NCBI GenBank assembly: GCA_020348365.1 | Contig: CP070749.1 | Span: forward strand, 685,346-725,531 | From: Candidatus Bathyarchaeota archaeon | Lineage (GTDB): Archaea > Thermoproteota > Bathyarchaeia > Bathyarchaeales > Bathyarchaeaceae | Direction: 5' to 3' | Length of the DNA stretch: 40,186 nt | Part shown: positions 25,181 through 33,009 of the stretch, piece after piece | Layout of the letters: each line of letters begins with the position of its first letter | How positions within the stretch are numbered: the first letter of the stretch is position 1 | Position numbers and translations under genes: made by a program | The notes under the pieces: model-generated | Told to the model about the DNA's origin: nothing | The model's database searches: none | Seen by the model: the letters and a program-made list of their open reading frames with translations, nothing else

Positions 25181-25301
25181 ACACCAAAAAACCTACAACA
25201 CCCCTAAAATAACCTTCTGCCACCACACAAGCATGTTTGGAGTCTATTTTGGTTGTATAGTGAATCTGGATCAAGGGGGGTGTCTGTGCGTGCGAGGCGC
25301 T

Positions 25302-26285
25302 CTATGCCTCAGACTCCTCCTTGCGCATAACCAGATCAGCCACATCCACAGCGCAGTCAAAAATCCGCCCAACCAACCCAGCCACAGCCAACACACACGC
25401 ACCAACAGCCCCAGCCCCACCAACAGCCACCTCAACGCTTTCAAGCAACGCCTCAACCCGCTCCCGCTCGCGCCTCACACCTTCAGCAACTCCAACATCC
25501 CTACTGAATACGGCTTCCAAGGCCCTCTCATGACTCCGAAAAACAAACTCGTGCAGCTTAAACAAAGGCTCAGACAAGCCTTTGTCTGCTCCTTCGCCAA
25601 GCTCAACAGCCTTCTCAGCTACCTCCACACTCAAATCCCCAACGGATTCAACCAAGCTTGCCATCAGCCTATAATCCAAACACTCGATGGTCCTAACACC
25701 CAATCTCTCACCTAAACCAGGGCTCTGAACGATGGTTCTCAAAAGCCTAACCAACAAGAAGTACAGCCGGTCAACCTCAACATCTCTGGCAACCACATTT
25801 CTAGCCAGATGTGAATCACCACCAGCAAAAGCCCTCACAGCATCCCTATGCATGCCCGCAGCAATAGAATATTCACGCCTCAGAATCTTCTCAGGGGGAA
25901 AGGTGGAAGGCTCCAACAGACACTGCAAAACTATCTTAGAATAATCCTCCTCAACGATCTCCAAACCAATCAAACCGCTTGAAGCCGCCTTAACACTCTC
26001 ACGATCATCTGCCGTAATCCTATCCTCAGCCATAACACGGATAACATCATAGCCCAACAGATACTTGCCAGTGATTTCGCGGTTGAGATAAAGAGAAGGC
26101 TTAATCACAGCCATCCGCGGCTCACGCTCAAAATCGTACTTGGCATCAACCGCCAGCCGACCATCCACTAACTCAGAAACAGCCACAACAGACCCACGAT
26201 CAAGTCCCACGCTCTCAGCCCAATCCTTAGGCAAACAGACGAAGAAACTCCCGCTACTTGTTCTCTGAACCTTACGAAGCTCCAC
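25302..26285 (-). CDS. PhoU-family regulator with N-terminal AbrB-like domain
   Basis: This protein of about 327 residues starts with a swapped-hairpin AbrB-type segment, VELRKVQRTSSGSFFVCLPK and DWAESVGLDRGSVVAVSE (residues 1 to about 50). Two helical PhoU repeats follow, with regularly spaced Glu/Asp residues (REYSIAAGMHRDAVRAFAGG; VESVGDLSVEVAEKAVELG). Archaeal proteins of this layout are thought to control phosphate uptake or other metal/phosphate responses, possibly as DNA-binding regulators. No phosphate transporter is next to it. The open frame extends 56 codons further upstream, but GTG at 26285 immediately precedes the conserved ELRKVQ and is preferred. The C-terminal part is Ala- and Val-rich. 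Confidence 0.87.
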   Translation of the reverse strand: MELRKVQRTSSGSFFVCLPKDWAESVGLDRGSVVAVSELVDGRLAVDAKYDFEREPRMAVIKPSLYLNREITGKYLLGYDVIRVMAEDRITADDRESVKAASSGLIGLEIVEEDYSKIVLQCLLEPSTFPPEKILRREYSIAAGMHRDAVRAFAGGDSHLARNVVARDVEVDRLYFLLVRLLRTIVQSPGLGERLGVRTIECLDYRLMASLVESVGDLSVEVAEKAVELGEGADKGLSEPLFKLHEFVFRSHERALEAVFSRDVGVAEGVRRERERVEALLESVEVAVGGAGAVGACVLAVAGLVGRIFDCAVDVADLVMRKEESEA

Positions 26286-26500
26286 AATAGACCACTCAAA
26301 TAAGGTATGAACACATCCAAATAAGAATGTACTATCGAAAGCTGACGATGAATGTTGGAATAGCAGCATACATTTCACTACATATACAGACGCAGTGTTA
26401 TTCACTCCAAGCGTCTGCATCACAGGAAAACAGAAAAGACAGAACCCAAACAACTAAATCGCCGTTCTGAGAAAACGAGACTGACGGAGGAAGCTAGGTC

Positions 26501-28042
26501 TTGAGCGAGAGGCTACAAAGGGCAGTGTCATTCACGATAGAAGCGGGATATCAACTCGACAAAGACGCCTTTATTTTTCTAAACAGCCTCTCCAAAACAG
26601 AAGACCCAATCAGGTTGATGGAGGAAACAATCAAGAAACTGGAGGCCACAACTGAAAAGACCCTCTTCATAGACAAGAATCTCCTAGAAGAAGTAGCACA
26701 AGAAGCCTTCCCAAAAGTTGTAGAGGACCAACCACGATTAGCACAACCTCCACCACACCCTCTTCGAGCAAAGAAAGGCTTTCGCGCGTACGCAAAGGAC
26801 GTTGACTCAGACATAAAGATAATACAAGATCCTACAGATAACATATGCGAAAGCGGAACACTTGAAGAGTACCTTGAGTACTTTCAAGACCGCTTCAAGA
26901 GAATGAAGAAGATTCTTAGACGAAGAATGGATGTCAAAGACGCCTCAACCATATCAGACGCGCTTGAGGCTCCAGCGAATTCGAAGGTCAAGATTATTGG
27001 AATGATAACAGAGAAGAGAGAAGTCAAACAAAAGTTGCTTCTGAGTGTTGAGGATCTAGAGGCGAGTGCCAGTGTACTTGTATCGCCGAAAAGAAATCGG
27101 AAGATTATGAAGAAAGCGCGAGACCTGCTGTTGGACCAAGTTGTCTGCATAGCTGCAGTAAAGGGACGAGACAGCCTACTCATCGCAGAAGACATCATCT
27201 GGCCTGACATGCCACAGAGAAAACCAAACAGTGCTGCAGTACCAGTCTCCGCCGCCCTCATATCAGACTTGCATATCGGAAGCAGAATGTTCATGAAAGA
27301 AGCATTCACACATTTTCTGCTCTGGTTGAACGGAAAGCTTGGAGATGCCAAATCGAAGGCGATAGCAAGTCACGTAAAATACCTAATCATAGCGGGGGAT
27401 ATCGTGGACGGAATAGGTATCTACCCGAAGCAGATGGAAGAGCTGGTCATAGAAGACCTCTACGAGCAATATCGTATGGCATCAAAATTCATCGAAGAGA
27501 TCCCGGATTATATAGAACTAGTAATCATACCTGGAAACCACGATGCCTCTCGAAAGGCGCTTCCTCAACCAGCCATTCCCCAGAGTTTCGCGGAGCCCCT
27601 TAAAGAAGCGAGAAAGGTGTACTCCCTAGGAAATCCATGTACTGTGAGCATCCATGGTGTCGAACTGCTTCTGTGTCACGGACGCAGCTTAGACGACATC
27701 GTCTCCGTCGCTTCAGGTGTAAGCTTTAACTCGCCTGAAAAGGCCATGAAACTCCTCCTGCAAAGCAGACACATGGCACCGGTCTATGGAGGGAAAACCC
27801 CAATAGCCCCAGAAAAGAGAGATTTCATGGTCATAGAAAGACCACCAGATATCCTACACTGTGGACACGTACATGTCCTAAGATACGAGTCGTATCGAGG
27901 GACTCTCCTCGTCAATTCAGGTGCTTGGCAAAGGCAGACCAAATATCAAGAAGAAATGGGGCTGGTTCCCACACCAGGAATAGTGCCTGTTGTTAACCTA
28001 CAGACGCTAGAGGTTGCCCCTATTAGCTTCTCCACGCTTTAG
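26501..28042 (+). CDS. polB: DNA polymerase D small subunit DP1 (exonuclease)
   Basis: DP1 is the proofreading 3'-5' exonuclease subunit of the archaeal replicative polymerase PolD. The 513-residue protein has an N-terminal helical region, an OB fold near 160-235 and a phosphoesterase domain. All metal motifs are intact: ISDLHIGS (D256, H258), AGDIVDG (D300), PGNHD (346-348), LCHGRS and HCGHVHV (453-459), so the nuclease should be active, unlike the eukaryotic B subunits. TTG at 26501 follows GGAGG. It points towards orc1/cdc6, and the large subunit lies 8 kb away in the same window. Confidence 0.96.
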   Translation: MSERLQRAVSFTIEAGYQLDKDAFIFLNSLSKTEDPIRLMEETIKKLEATTEKTLFIDKNLLEEVAQEAFPKVVEDQPRLAQPPPHPLRAKKGFRAYAKDVDSDIKIIQDPTDNICESGTLEEYLEYFQDRFKRMKKILRRRMDVKDASTISDALEAPANSKVKIIGMITEKREVKQKLLLSVEDLEASASVLVSPKRNRKIMKKARDLLLDQVVCIAAVKGRDSLLIAEDIIWPDMPQRKPNSAAVPVSAALISDLHIGSRMFMKEAFTHFLLWLNGKLGDAKSKAIASHVKYLIIAGDIVDGIGIYPKQMEELVIEDLYEQYRMASKFIEEIPDYIELVIIPGNHDASRKALPQPAIPQSFAEPLKEARKVYSLGNPCTVSIHGVELLLCHGRSLDDIVSVASGVSFNSPEKAMKLLLQSRHMAPVYGGKTPIAPEKRDFMVIERPPDILHCGHVHVLRYESYRGTLLVNSGAWQRQTKYQEEMGLVPTPGIVPVVNLQTLEVAPISFSTL

Positions 28043-28125
28043 GCGTCAACATCCATGCAACAAGTCTGGATACCCGTATTGGTTCAGGAATCCTGCAAGA
28101 CATGCAGATAATCTTCAGATTAATT

Positions 28126-28146
28126 CCCCCCTCCATTTCAGGGGGG
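28126..28146. terminator. GC-rich hairpin between polB and orc1/cdc6
   Basis: CCCCCCT and AGGGGGG form a perfect 7-bp stem with a 7-nt loop, 84 bases after the polB stop and between convergent genes. There is no long T run after it. It may act as a transcription barrier or RNA 3' end; this is an inference. Confidence 0.4.
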
Positions 28147-28303
28147 CTCCTATCATCTTAATGTATATGGCTAGTTCAATTGGCATGAAGACGAACTTCT
28201 GCACGCGATCAAGTTTCTCGACGACCCCACCTAATTATGCATACGTCAAGTGACCAATGACTGAGCATAGAGATCGTCCTTTTCTTGCGTTTAGACCGTC
28301 CAC

Positions 28304-28441
28304 TTAGATCTTATTCATCTTTAATCTAACGATGAGAATTCCTAGCAGCAATGCATACATGAGCAGAGCTTCTTCATAGACGGATTCTCTGGAGAAAGGA
28401 CCGCCTTCGACAATTACCCTCTCGCTATTTCTGTCAAGCAT
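28304..28441 (-). CDS. Possible 45-residue single-pass membrane protein overlapping cdc6
   Basis: A short ATG-initiated frame starts 28 bases before the end of orc1/cdc6 in another frame. It reads MLDRNSERVIVEGGPFSRES, then a hydrophobic helix EALLMYALLLGILIVRLK and a basic end. The helix fits one membrane segment with positive residues on the C-terminal side. Overlap with cdc6 suggests translational coupling. No ribosome site is clear and no family is recognised, so it may be a chance frame. The rest of 28043-28303 holds only the hairpin. Confidence 0.4.
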   Translation of the reverse strand: MLDRNSERVIVEGGPFSRESVYEEALLMYALLLGILIVRLKMNKI

Positions 28442-29658
28442 TTGGGGGCGTAACGAATCAGACGCCTCAGTCTACCATCAGCGACGAAGGCGTCCCTAAG
28501 AAGACTACGTGCCACGCCTAGGCGAATCTTCTTCGTGCGCCCATATCGTCCTAGGCTCGCCACCCTCGCATTCAACAGTCCTATCACGTCTAATTCATTA
28601 ACCAAACTACTCACACGCCTCTGAGTCAGCGGTGCAAACCCGGATTCACCACAGAGTTCACAGTAGATTTCGTAGATGTCGCCTGTAATAGCTAAGCTGA
28701 TTTTTGCTCTGCTCAAGAGGAAAACACTGAATAATACAAGCTTCGAGTGGGCCGGAAGGTTTTCAACAACCTCCATAACTCGGTCATGCTCGATTCTCTT
28801 CTCAGCCCTCCGTACATGGTTCTCCACCACAGCTCCTGCACCCTCACGCTCCGCAATCTCCCCAGCGACGCGGAGAAGGTCTAGAGCTCTTCGTGCATCT
28901 CCATGCTCCGCTGCAGCCAATGCCGCGCATAAACTGACGGCTCCGTCTAGTACCATGTCATCAAAGAAGGCTGACCGGGCACGCTCCCAAAGAATGTCAC
29001 GGAGTTCAGCCGCATCATAGGGTCTGAAAACTATCTCTTCCTCGCTAAGGGAGCTTAAGACTCTAGGATCAAGAAATTCCTTGAATCGAAGGTCATTCGA
29101 GATTCCGATGATTGATGCCTTGCTTGAGTGGAGAGCTTCGTTTATTCTGGTTAACTCATAAAGCAGGATGTCGCCTCGCGTCTTAACAAGGGCATCGATC
29201 TCGTCCAGTACTGGTAGGAAGAGGATGCCTGCTGAATTCAGACCGTATCTAAACCTGTCGAAAACCTCTCCGACCGCTAAACCAGTGAAAGGAACCCGCA
29301 CGCTGATAGCACTACATAAACTTGACAGAACTCGGTATTCTGTCCCAGCTAACCTACAATTTATGTAGCATGTCTTCAACGGCACACCGAGTTCCTCAGC
29401 CTTTATGCTCAATTTGGCCAAAACATGTTTTATTACGGCTGTTTTGCCAGTGCCTGTCTTCCCGTAAATGAAGATATTTGAACATCGAGAGGACCGAAGA
29501 ACCGGTGCAACTACCTCACCCAAGTAGCGAATCTGATTCTGGCGGTGGGGGAGTTTGTCGGGTATGTAATCATGCCGTAGTATTTCTCTATCGCAGAAAA
29601 GCTTAGACCCTTTCAAGAACCGCTCGAAAACATTGTCCAGCACTGAGATTTCATCCAT
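28414..29658 (-). CDS. cdc6: Replication initiator Orc1/Cdc6
   Basis: Orc1/Cdc6 binds origin ORB elements and loads the MCM helicase. The protein has the classical lead KGSKLFCDREILRHDYIPDK, an AAA+ domain with Walker A YGKTGTGKT, Walker B LPVLDEID and sensor 2 GDARRALDLLR. A C-terminal winged helix (SKLVLFSVFLLSRAKISLAI through RRVSSLVNELDVIGLL) follows. I prefer ATG at 29658 (414 residues): the TATA box at 29720-29730 would start transcription near 29700, leaving the upstream TTG at 29706 at or before the RNA start, and GTGGAGAG precedes the ATG. It faces the probable origin and lies next to DP1, a common archaeal arrangement. Confidence 0.96.
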   Translation of the reverse strand: MDEISVLDNVFERFLKGSKLFCDREILRHDYIPDKLPHRQNQIRYLGEVVAPVLRSSRCSNIFIYGKTGTGKTAVIKHVLAKLSIKAEELGVPLKTCYINCRLAGTEYRVLSSLCSAISVRVPFTGLAVGEVFDRFRYGLNSAGILFLPVLDEIDALVKTRGDILLYELTRINEALHSSKASIIGISNDLRFKEFLDPRVLSSLSEEEIVFRPYDAAELRDILWERARSAFFDDMVLDGAVSLCAALAAAEHGDARRALDLLRVAGEIAEREGAGAVVENHVRRAEKRIEHDRVMEVVENLPAHSKLVLFSVFLLSRAKISLAITGDIYEIYCELCGESGFAPLTQRRVSSLVNELDVIGLLNARVASLGRYGRTKKIRLGVARSLLRDAFVADGRLRRLIRYAPKCLTEIARG

Positions 29659-29719
29659 CTCTCTTCTCTCCACGTTTTCTATCTCGTCGTAACAATATGG
29701 TTTCAAAGATGGGCTATAG

Positions 29720-29730
29720 CAGCGTATATA
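29720..29730 (-). promoter_or_regulatory. TATA box of orc1/cdc6
   Basis: TGATATATACG on the minus strand lies next to the origin region. Its distance favours the ATG at 29658 as the start of Orc1/Cdc6. Confidence 0.55.
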
Positions 29731-29835
29731 TCAGGATGATAAGCTCTCTCATCCAAAAAACTAAATACAGAGCACAAAAACTTAAAACGCGACCAATAGA
29801 CCAATTGTAGCTCTGTATGTTCTTCTACTGACACA

Positions 29836-29855
29836 CCCCTATGTTTCTTCTGGAA
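29836..29855 (-). promoter_or_regulatory. Origin recognition box (ORB)-like element, left, inverted
   Basis: The plus strand reads ACCCCTATGTTTCTTCTGGA. Its reverse complement matches the right element at 16 of 20 positions with the same spacing of the blocks TCCAG, GAAAC and AGGGGT. Dyad part and G-run both remain. Confidence 0.55.
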
Positions 29856-30020
29856 TAGACTAGGTATTTATGGAGAAGAAAGGTTGATTCTTAAAAAGGA
29901 ATAGACCCTACCTTTTAGCCTAAGATTCTTTTAAAAAGATTTTCTCTAGACAAAATTATACTTGTAGTAGAAAAAATTTACTACCAAAAGATTTTGAGGA
30001 CGGTCTAGGGCTTTCACTGC

Positions 30021-30040
30021 TCCAGTGGAAACTAAGGGGT
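30021..30040 (+). promoter_or_regulatory. Origin recognition box (ORB) element, right
   Basis: TCCAGTGGAAACTAAGGGGT followed by TGGGG is very close to the known archaeal ORB pattern, in which a TCCAGTGGAAAC dyad is followed by a G-run contacted by the Orc1/Cdc6 AAA+ domain. Confidence 0.8.
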
Positions 30041-30071
30041 TGGGGAGTATGCATGTGATCACAGCGTGATC

Positions 30072-30782
30072 TTAGACTTGCTTCCTTAAGAGCTTCAGCA
30101 TCTCCTTCGTTATGCGATAGGTGTAGGGAATCCTCTGTGCGCTACGCTCCAGATAACCCTCTTCGTAGAGTTTCTTCATCAGGCGTGCGGTATGCTCCCT
30201 AGTGAGTCCTATTTCCCCTCTTATCTCTGGAGCAGTCTTGCGGCTCTTATCAGTGAGGATCTCGAGTACCCGAAGCTCCGTCTCTGTGAGTGGGGCTAGG
30301 GCCTTTTCTCTCCTGATAGGGATAGGTGCGTCTACTTTGGCTCTTTGTGCTCTCGGTTCTGTAGAAATCTCATTTCCCATCTTCTCAACGTCTTCAATTC
30401 TCGCTGCAATCTCTTCTTGGGAAATGACCAAACTCTCCATTCTTGCGTCTACATCCTTGATCTGCGCTGATATCTTCTTTTCGCTTCCTGAGTAAGCATT
30501 AACCTCGGTGGAGAGCTTCCTCAATACCTCTTCTTGTTCCTTTACTCTTCTTTCTATTGCTTCATAACCCGAAGAAAACGCCTTCGTCGTGCCTGACACT
30601 GCACTAAGGGTCTCTTCATATTCCTGGAGTTGACTATTGAAACTCACAATGATATCACCCACGACATCTCGGGCCTCTTCATACTTGTCGCGAACCTTTC
30701 TGATATGCCTACTATACAGAAGAGATGCAATGAGGGTTAGTGTCAGAAGAAGAACCGAGGCCATGAGAAGCGCGTCAAACAA
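30072..30782 (-). CDS. Membrane-tethered coiled-coil protein with C-terminal winged helix
   Basis: This 236-residue protein has a membrane segment at residues 4-23 (ALLMASVLLLTLTLIASLLY) followed by basic residues. A long Glu/Lys-rich coiled coil covers about 28-138. A linker and a winged helix-turn-helix follow at about 163-236 (LTETELRVLEILTDKSRKTA, IRGEIGLTREHTARLMKKLY, then the wing GYLERSAQRIPYTYRIT). The helix resembles MarR/ArsR-like DNA-binding domains. The protein would sit in the membrane with its DNA-binding end in the cytoplasm. It lies right beside the probable origin and behind a dense set of GTGAT sites. A role in origin positioning or in membrane-linked gene control is an inference. 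The start is TTG; ATG at codon 7 would keep the membrane segment. Confidence 0.75.
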   Translation of the reverse strand: MFDALLMASVLLLTLTLIASLLYSRHIRKVRDKYEEARDVVGDIIVSFNSQLQEYEETLSAVSGTTKAFSSGYEAIERRVKEQEEVLRKLSTEVNAYSGSEKKISAQIKDVDARMESLVISQEEIAARIEDVEKMGNEISTEPRAQRAKVDAPIPIRREKALAPLTETELRVLEILTDKSRKTAPEIRGEIGLTREHTARLMKKLYEEGYLERSAQRIPYTYRITKEMLKLLRKQV

Positions 30783-30814
30783 TGGCAGAAGCCTCTATGG
30801 CAATGTTCTGAGCA

Positions 30815-31106
30815 CGTGATTCAAGTGTGATACGTGTGATCTTCATGGCATATCACAGATATCACATAAATCAACTTAAATGTTACGGTGAACATTAACA
30901 GTTAAGGATGTTGTGATATATGACATCACAATTCCTACATGATGACGAGTTAGGGCTTAGAGCGTAGCCTTCTTCTGAGGCTTTCTATACTCAGACTGAT
31001 ATGGAACTATCATAGGGTATACATATATTATCATGGGGTAAATGAACTCACACATTTCGCTTTCTACTTCACATAATGGAAAAATCAATGTGATGTGTGA
31101 TATCAC
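30815..31106. repeat. Array of GTGAT/ATCAC half-sites (operator or iteron field)
   Basis: The sites include GTGAT at about 30816, TGTGAT at about 30826 and 30835, ATATCACA at about 30850 and 30859, the dyad TTGTGAT-7-ATCACAA at 30911-30931, TGTGAT at about 31090 and the perfect palindrome GTGATATCAC at 31097-31106. A palindrome TGTGATCACA occurs separately at about 30054-30063 by the ORB. This is far more than chance for 300 bases. The first group lies between the TATA-like TTAAAT near 30877 and the start of the tethered winged-helix gene, where a repressor would act. The interval has no gene. Confidence 0.65.
30911..30931. promoter_or_regulatory. 21-bp dyad operator-like site
   Basis: TTGTGAT and ATCACAA form perfect 7-bp arms around a 7-base spacer. 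It is the longest symmetric member of the GTGAT array and fits a dimeric winged-helix protein. Confidence 0.55.
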
Positions 31107-31591
31107 GTTTTGCCAGACAATGCTTTTGGGTGAGAGAGATGCTCTAGACTGCCTTCCAATTCTTCCCGCAGTTTGTTGATTATTCTCAGACGTTGACCAT
31201 TAGTGGATTTGCTAGTCAAGACATCTTTGTATACACTTATATATCCTTGCAGTTTGTTGGCAATTTCCAAATAGGGATTCAGGCTCGTCTCCTCAAAAAT
31301 GCCTAGATATCCGAGCAGGAGAATTGTGTATACAGATCTAATTATGTTCTGCCTGGACTGTCTTAGAGTCCTGTTGAAAGCGCCCCTGGTTACCGCTGAA
31401 AGTCGCATTTCAGCCTTATCTTGGTACTTCAATCGTTTTTCGGCTACATTTTCAGCTAAAACATCAATTAACAATGTTTCAAGCTGTGTTCTGGTCAATG
31501 TACTATTTTGGAGGAGTATTTTCACAAATGGGTCCTCTAGAGAGCGTTTTATCCACTTTTGAGTTCTTTCTGGAAAGTTCAATCTGTTCAC
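31103..31591 (-). CDS. Conserved-looking helical protein of unknown function
   Basis: This 162-residue protein is almost wholly helical and basic. It opens with RTQKWIKRSLEDPFVKILLQ, then LTRTQLETLLIDVLAENVAE, a basic loop with MRLSAVTRGAFNRTLRQSRQ, a hydrophobic helix SVYTILLLGYLGIFEE and a charged tail. The segment RGAFNRTLRQSRQNIIRSVY resembles a helix-turn-helix, but I recognise no family. It lies upstream of the tethered winged-helix gene on the same strand, and its stop codon lies inside a GTGATATCAC palindrome. A DNA-linked role is a guess from context. Confidence 0.6.
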   Translation of the reverse strand: MNRLNFPERTQKWIKRSLEDPFVKILLQNSTLTRTQLETLLIDVLAENVAEKRLKYQDKAEMRLSAVTRGAFNRTLRQSRQNIIRSVYTILLLGYLGIFEETSLNPYLEIANKLQGYISVYKDVLTSKSTNGQRLRIINKLREELEGSLEHLSHPKALSGKT

Positions 31592-31705
31592 CGTGATGAC
31601 CTGTGTAGTGGATACGGGTTTGTATACAATCTGAAAAGCTTTACGGTCTTAAGAATCTTGAGTATTCTGATATGCGTTTTAGAGCATGACAAACATAAAC
31701 AATTT

Positions 31706-32908
31706 ATGCTCAGAATAGAATGTGAGAAGATTAGGGTGCTAAAGAGTTTGAAAACTGCAAGGCGATTTAGAAACATCAGGCCCTCTGGTATTCGCCGCCT
31801 CTTCTCACTCGCAAACGGAGTTCCTGATATTGTCCGGTTAGGAATAGGTGAACCTGATTTCGTTCCTCCCCCTCATATTCTAGAGGCAGCCAAGAGATCG
31901 CTAGATGAGGGCAAAACGCATTACGCCCCCAACACAGGCATTGCCGAGTTGCGTGAAGCCTTGGCAGAGAAGGCGAAGCGAGACTACGGCTTATCATATA
32001 ATCCGGACTCTGAGGTCTTAGTTACTGCTGGAGGGGTAGAGGCTATCTTCCTAGCATTAATCGCGCTTATGAATCGCGGCGACGAGGCCCTAGTTTCAGA
32101 TCCAAGTTTTGTATGTTACAGACCAAGCATCTTGATGGCAGGAGGAGTCCCTGTTTCGATACCCGTACTTGAGAAGGACAACTTCAAACTTGACGCTGAG
32201 GTTGTGATGTCACTCATCACAGAAAAATCACGTGTGATTATCACAAATACACCTAACAACCCCACAGGATCCGTTTTAACCCATGACGATATCGCGAAGT
32301 TGGGAAAGCTTGCTGTGGAGCGTGACTTGATTGTGATCTCCGACGAAGTCTATGAAAAGATCATATACGACAATGCGGAGCATCACTGTTTAGCCACCTT
32401 TCCGGGGATGCAGGAGCGCACTATTGTGATAAACTCTTTCTCTAAGACCTACTCGATGACGGGCTTTCGTGTTGGCTGTGCTATGGGACCTGAGAATTTG
32501 ATCTCCGCTATGACGCTTGCTCACCAATTTATCACTGCGTGCGTAAACAGTCCCGCTCAACATGCCGCTGTAGCTGCTTTGAGAGGATCACAGAAATTCG
32601 TGAAGGACATGGTTAATGAGTTTGACAGGCGACGTCGACTTCTTCATTCCAGACTTAATGAAATTGGAGGCTTCGGCTGTTCCCTTCCCCAAGGAGCCTT
32701 TTACGCATTCGCAAACATCAAGGAATTTGGAATATCTTCTGAAGAATTTTCTGAACGTCTCCTTAACGAGGGGAAGATTGTTACTGTACCTGGCTCCGCT
32801 TTTGGCAGGTACGGTGAGGGGTACATAAGAATCTCGTATGCTACTGCTTATGAGAAGGTAGAAGAAGCGTTGGATCGGATAGAGAAGATTGCTGGAAACT
32901 TCATGTAA
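31706..32908 (+). CDS. Class I pyridoxal-phosphate aminotransferase (aspartate aminotransferase-like)
   Basis: This enzyme of about 400 residues transfers amino groups between amino acids and keto acids. It shows RPSGIRRLFSLAN near the start, LGIGEPDF, the ring YAPNTGIAELREALA, TNTPNNPTGSVL, SDEVYEKIIY and the cofactor lysine K247 in NSFSKTYSMTGFRVG. The final RISYAT has the carboxylate-binding Arg. It is an aspartate-, alanine- or aromatic-type enzyme; the exact substrate is open. The open frame begins at 31559, but its first 49 codons have no family similarity and overlap the divergent gene. ATG at 31706 is chosen, and GTG at 31736 is nearer the conserved part. Confidence 0.9.
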   Translation: MLRIECEKIRVLKSLKTARRFRNIRPSGIRRLFSLANGVPDIVRLGIGEPDFVPPPHILEAAKRSLDEGKTHYAPNTGIAELREALAEKAKRDYGLSYNPDSEVLVTAGGVEAIFLALIALMNRGDEALVSDPSFVCYRPSILMAGGVPVSIPVLEKDNFKLDAEVVMSLITEKSRVIITNTPNNPTGSVLTHDDIAKLGKLAVERDLIVISDEVYEKIIYDNAEHHCLATFPGMQERTIVINSFSKTYSMTGFRVGCAMGPENLISAMTLAHQFITACVNSPAQHAAVAALRGSQKFVKDMVNEFDRRRRLLHSRLNEIGGFGCSLPQGAFYAFANIKEFGISSEEFSERLLNEGKIVTVPGSAFGRYGEGYIRISYATAYEKVEEALDRIEKIAGNFM

Positions 32909-33009
32909 GAAGCCGATCTTGAAAGATTAGACGTGCCTCTAGTTTCTGCTTCCTGCAGAATCATAGATATTTGTGGCCGTCATCCGAGCGAGGTTTCAGT
33001 AACAGTTCC

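Larger units (their letters stand above)
29731..30071. other. Probable replication origin (oriC) between orc1/cdc6 and the tethered winged-helix gene
   Basis: This gene-free interval has an AT-rich core (about 29870-30000, with A and T runs and the inverted repeat GTAGTA...TACTAC). It is bounded by two ORB-like elements in opposite orientation at 29836-29855 and 30021-30040. AAAAGATTTT occurs twice in the core. It adjoins the initiator gene, as in most mapped archaeal origins. The function is inferred from these signals. Confidence 0.7.

Noticed and set aside
26286..26453. 56-codon N-terminal extension of the PhoU-family protein, which looks partly hydrophobic
   Set aside because: Similarity starts exactly at the GTG at 26285, and the extension is a promoter-like region with AT-rich boxes.
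30939..31002. ATGATGA followed by two CTGA boxes, a possible C/D sRNA in the GTGAT interval
   Set aside because: Spacing to either CTGA does not fit, no convincing C' box is seen and the outer stem has only about four pairs.
31592..31640. GTGATGA followed by CTGA upstream of the aminotransferase
   Set aside because: There are no D'/C' boxes and no flanking stem; it is likely chance.
31559..31705. 49-codon N-terminal extension of the aminotransferase
   Set aside because: It overlaps the start of the divergent unknown gene and has no family similarity.
32225..32246. ATCACGTGTGATTATCACA inside the aminotransferase gene, similar to the origin-side array
   Set aside because: It is a single site in coding sequence that is fully explained by conserved protein residues; kept only as a note for a genome-wide motif count.
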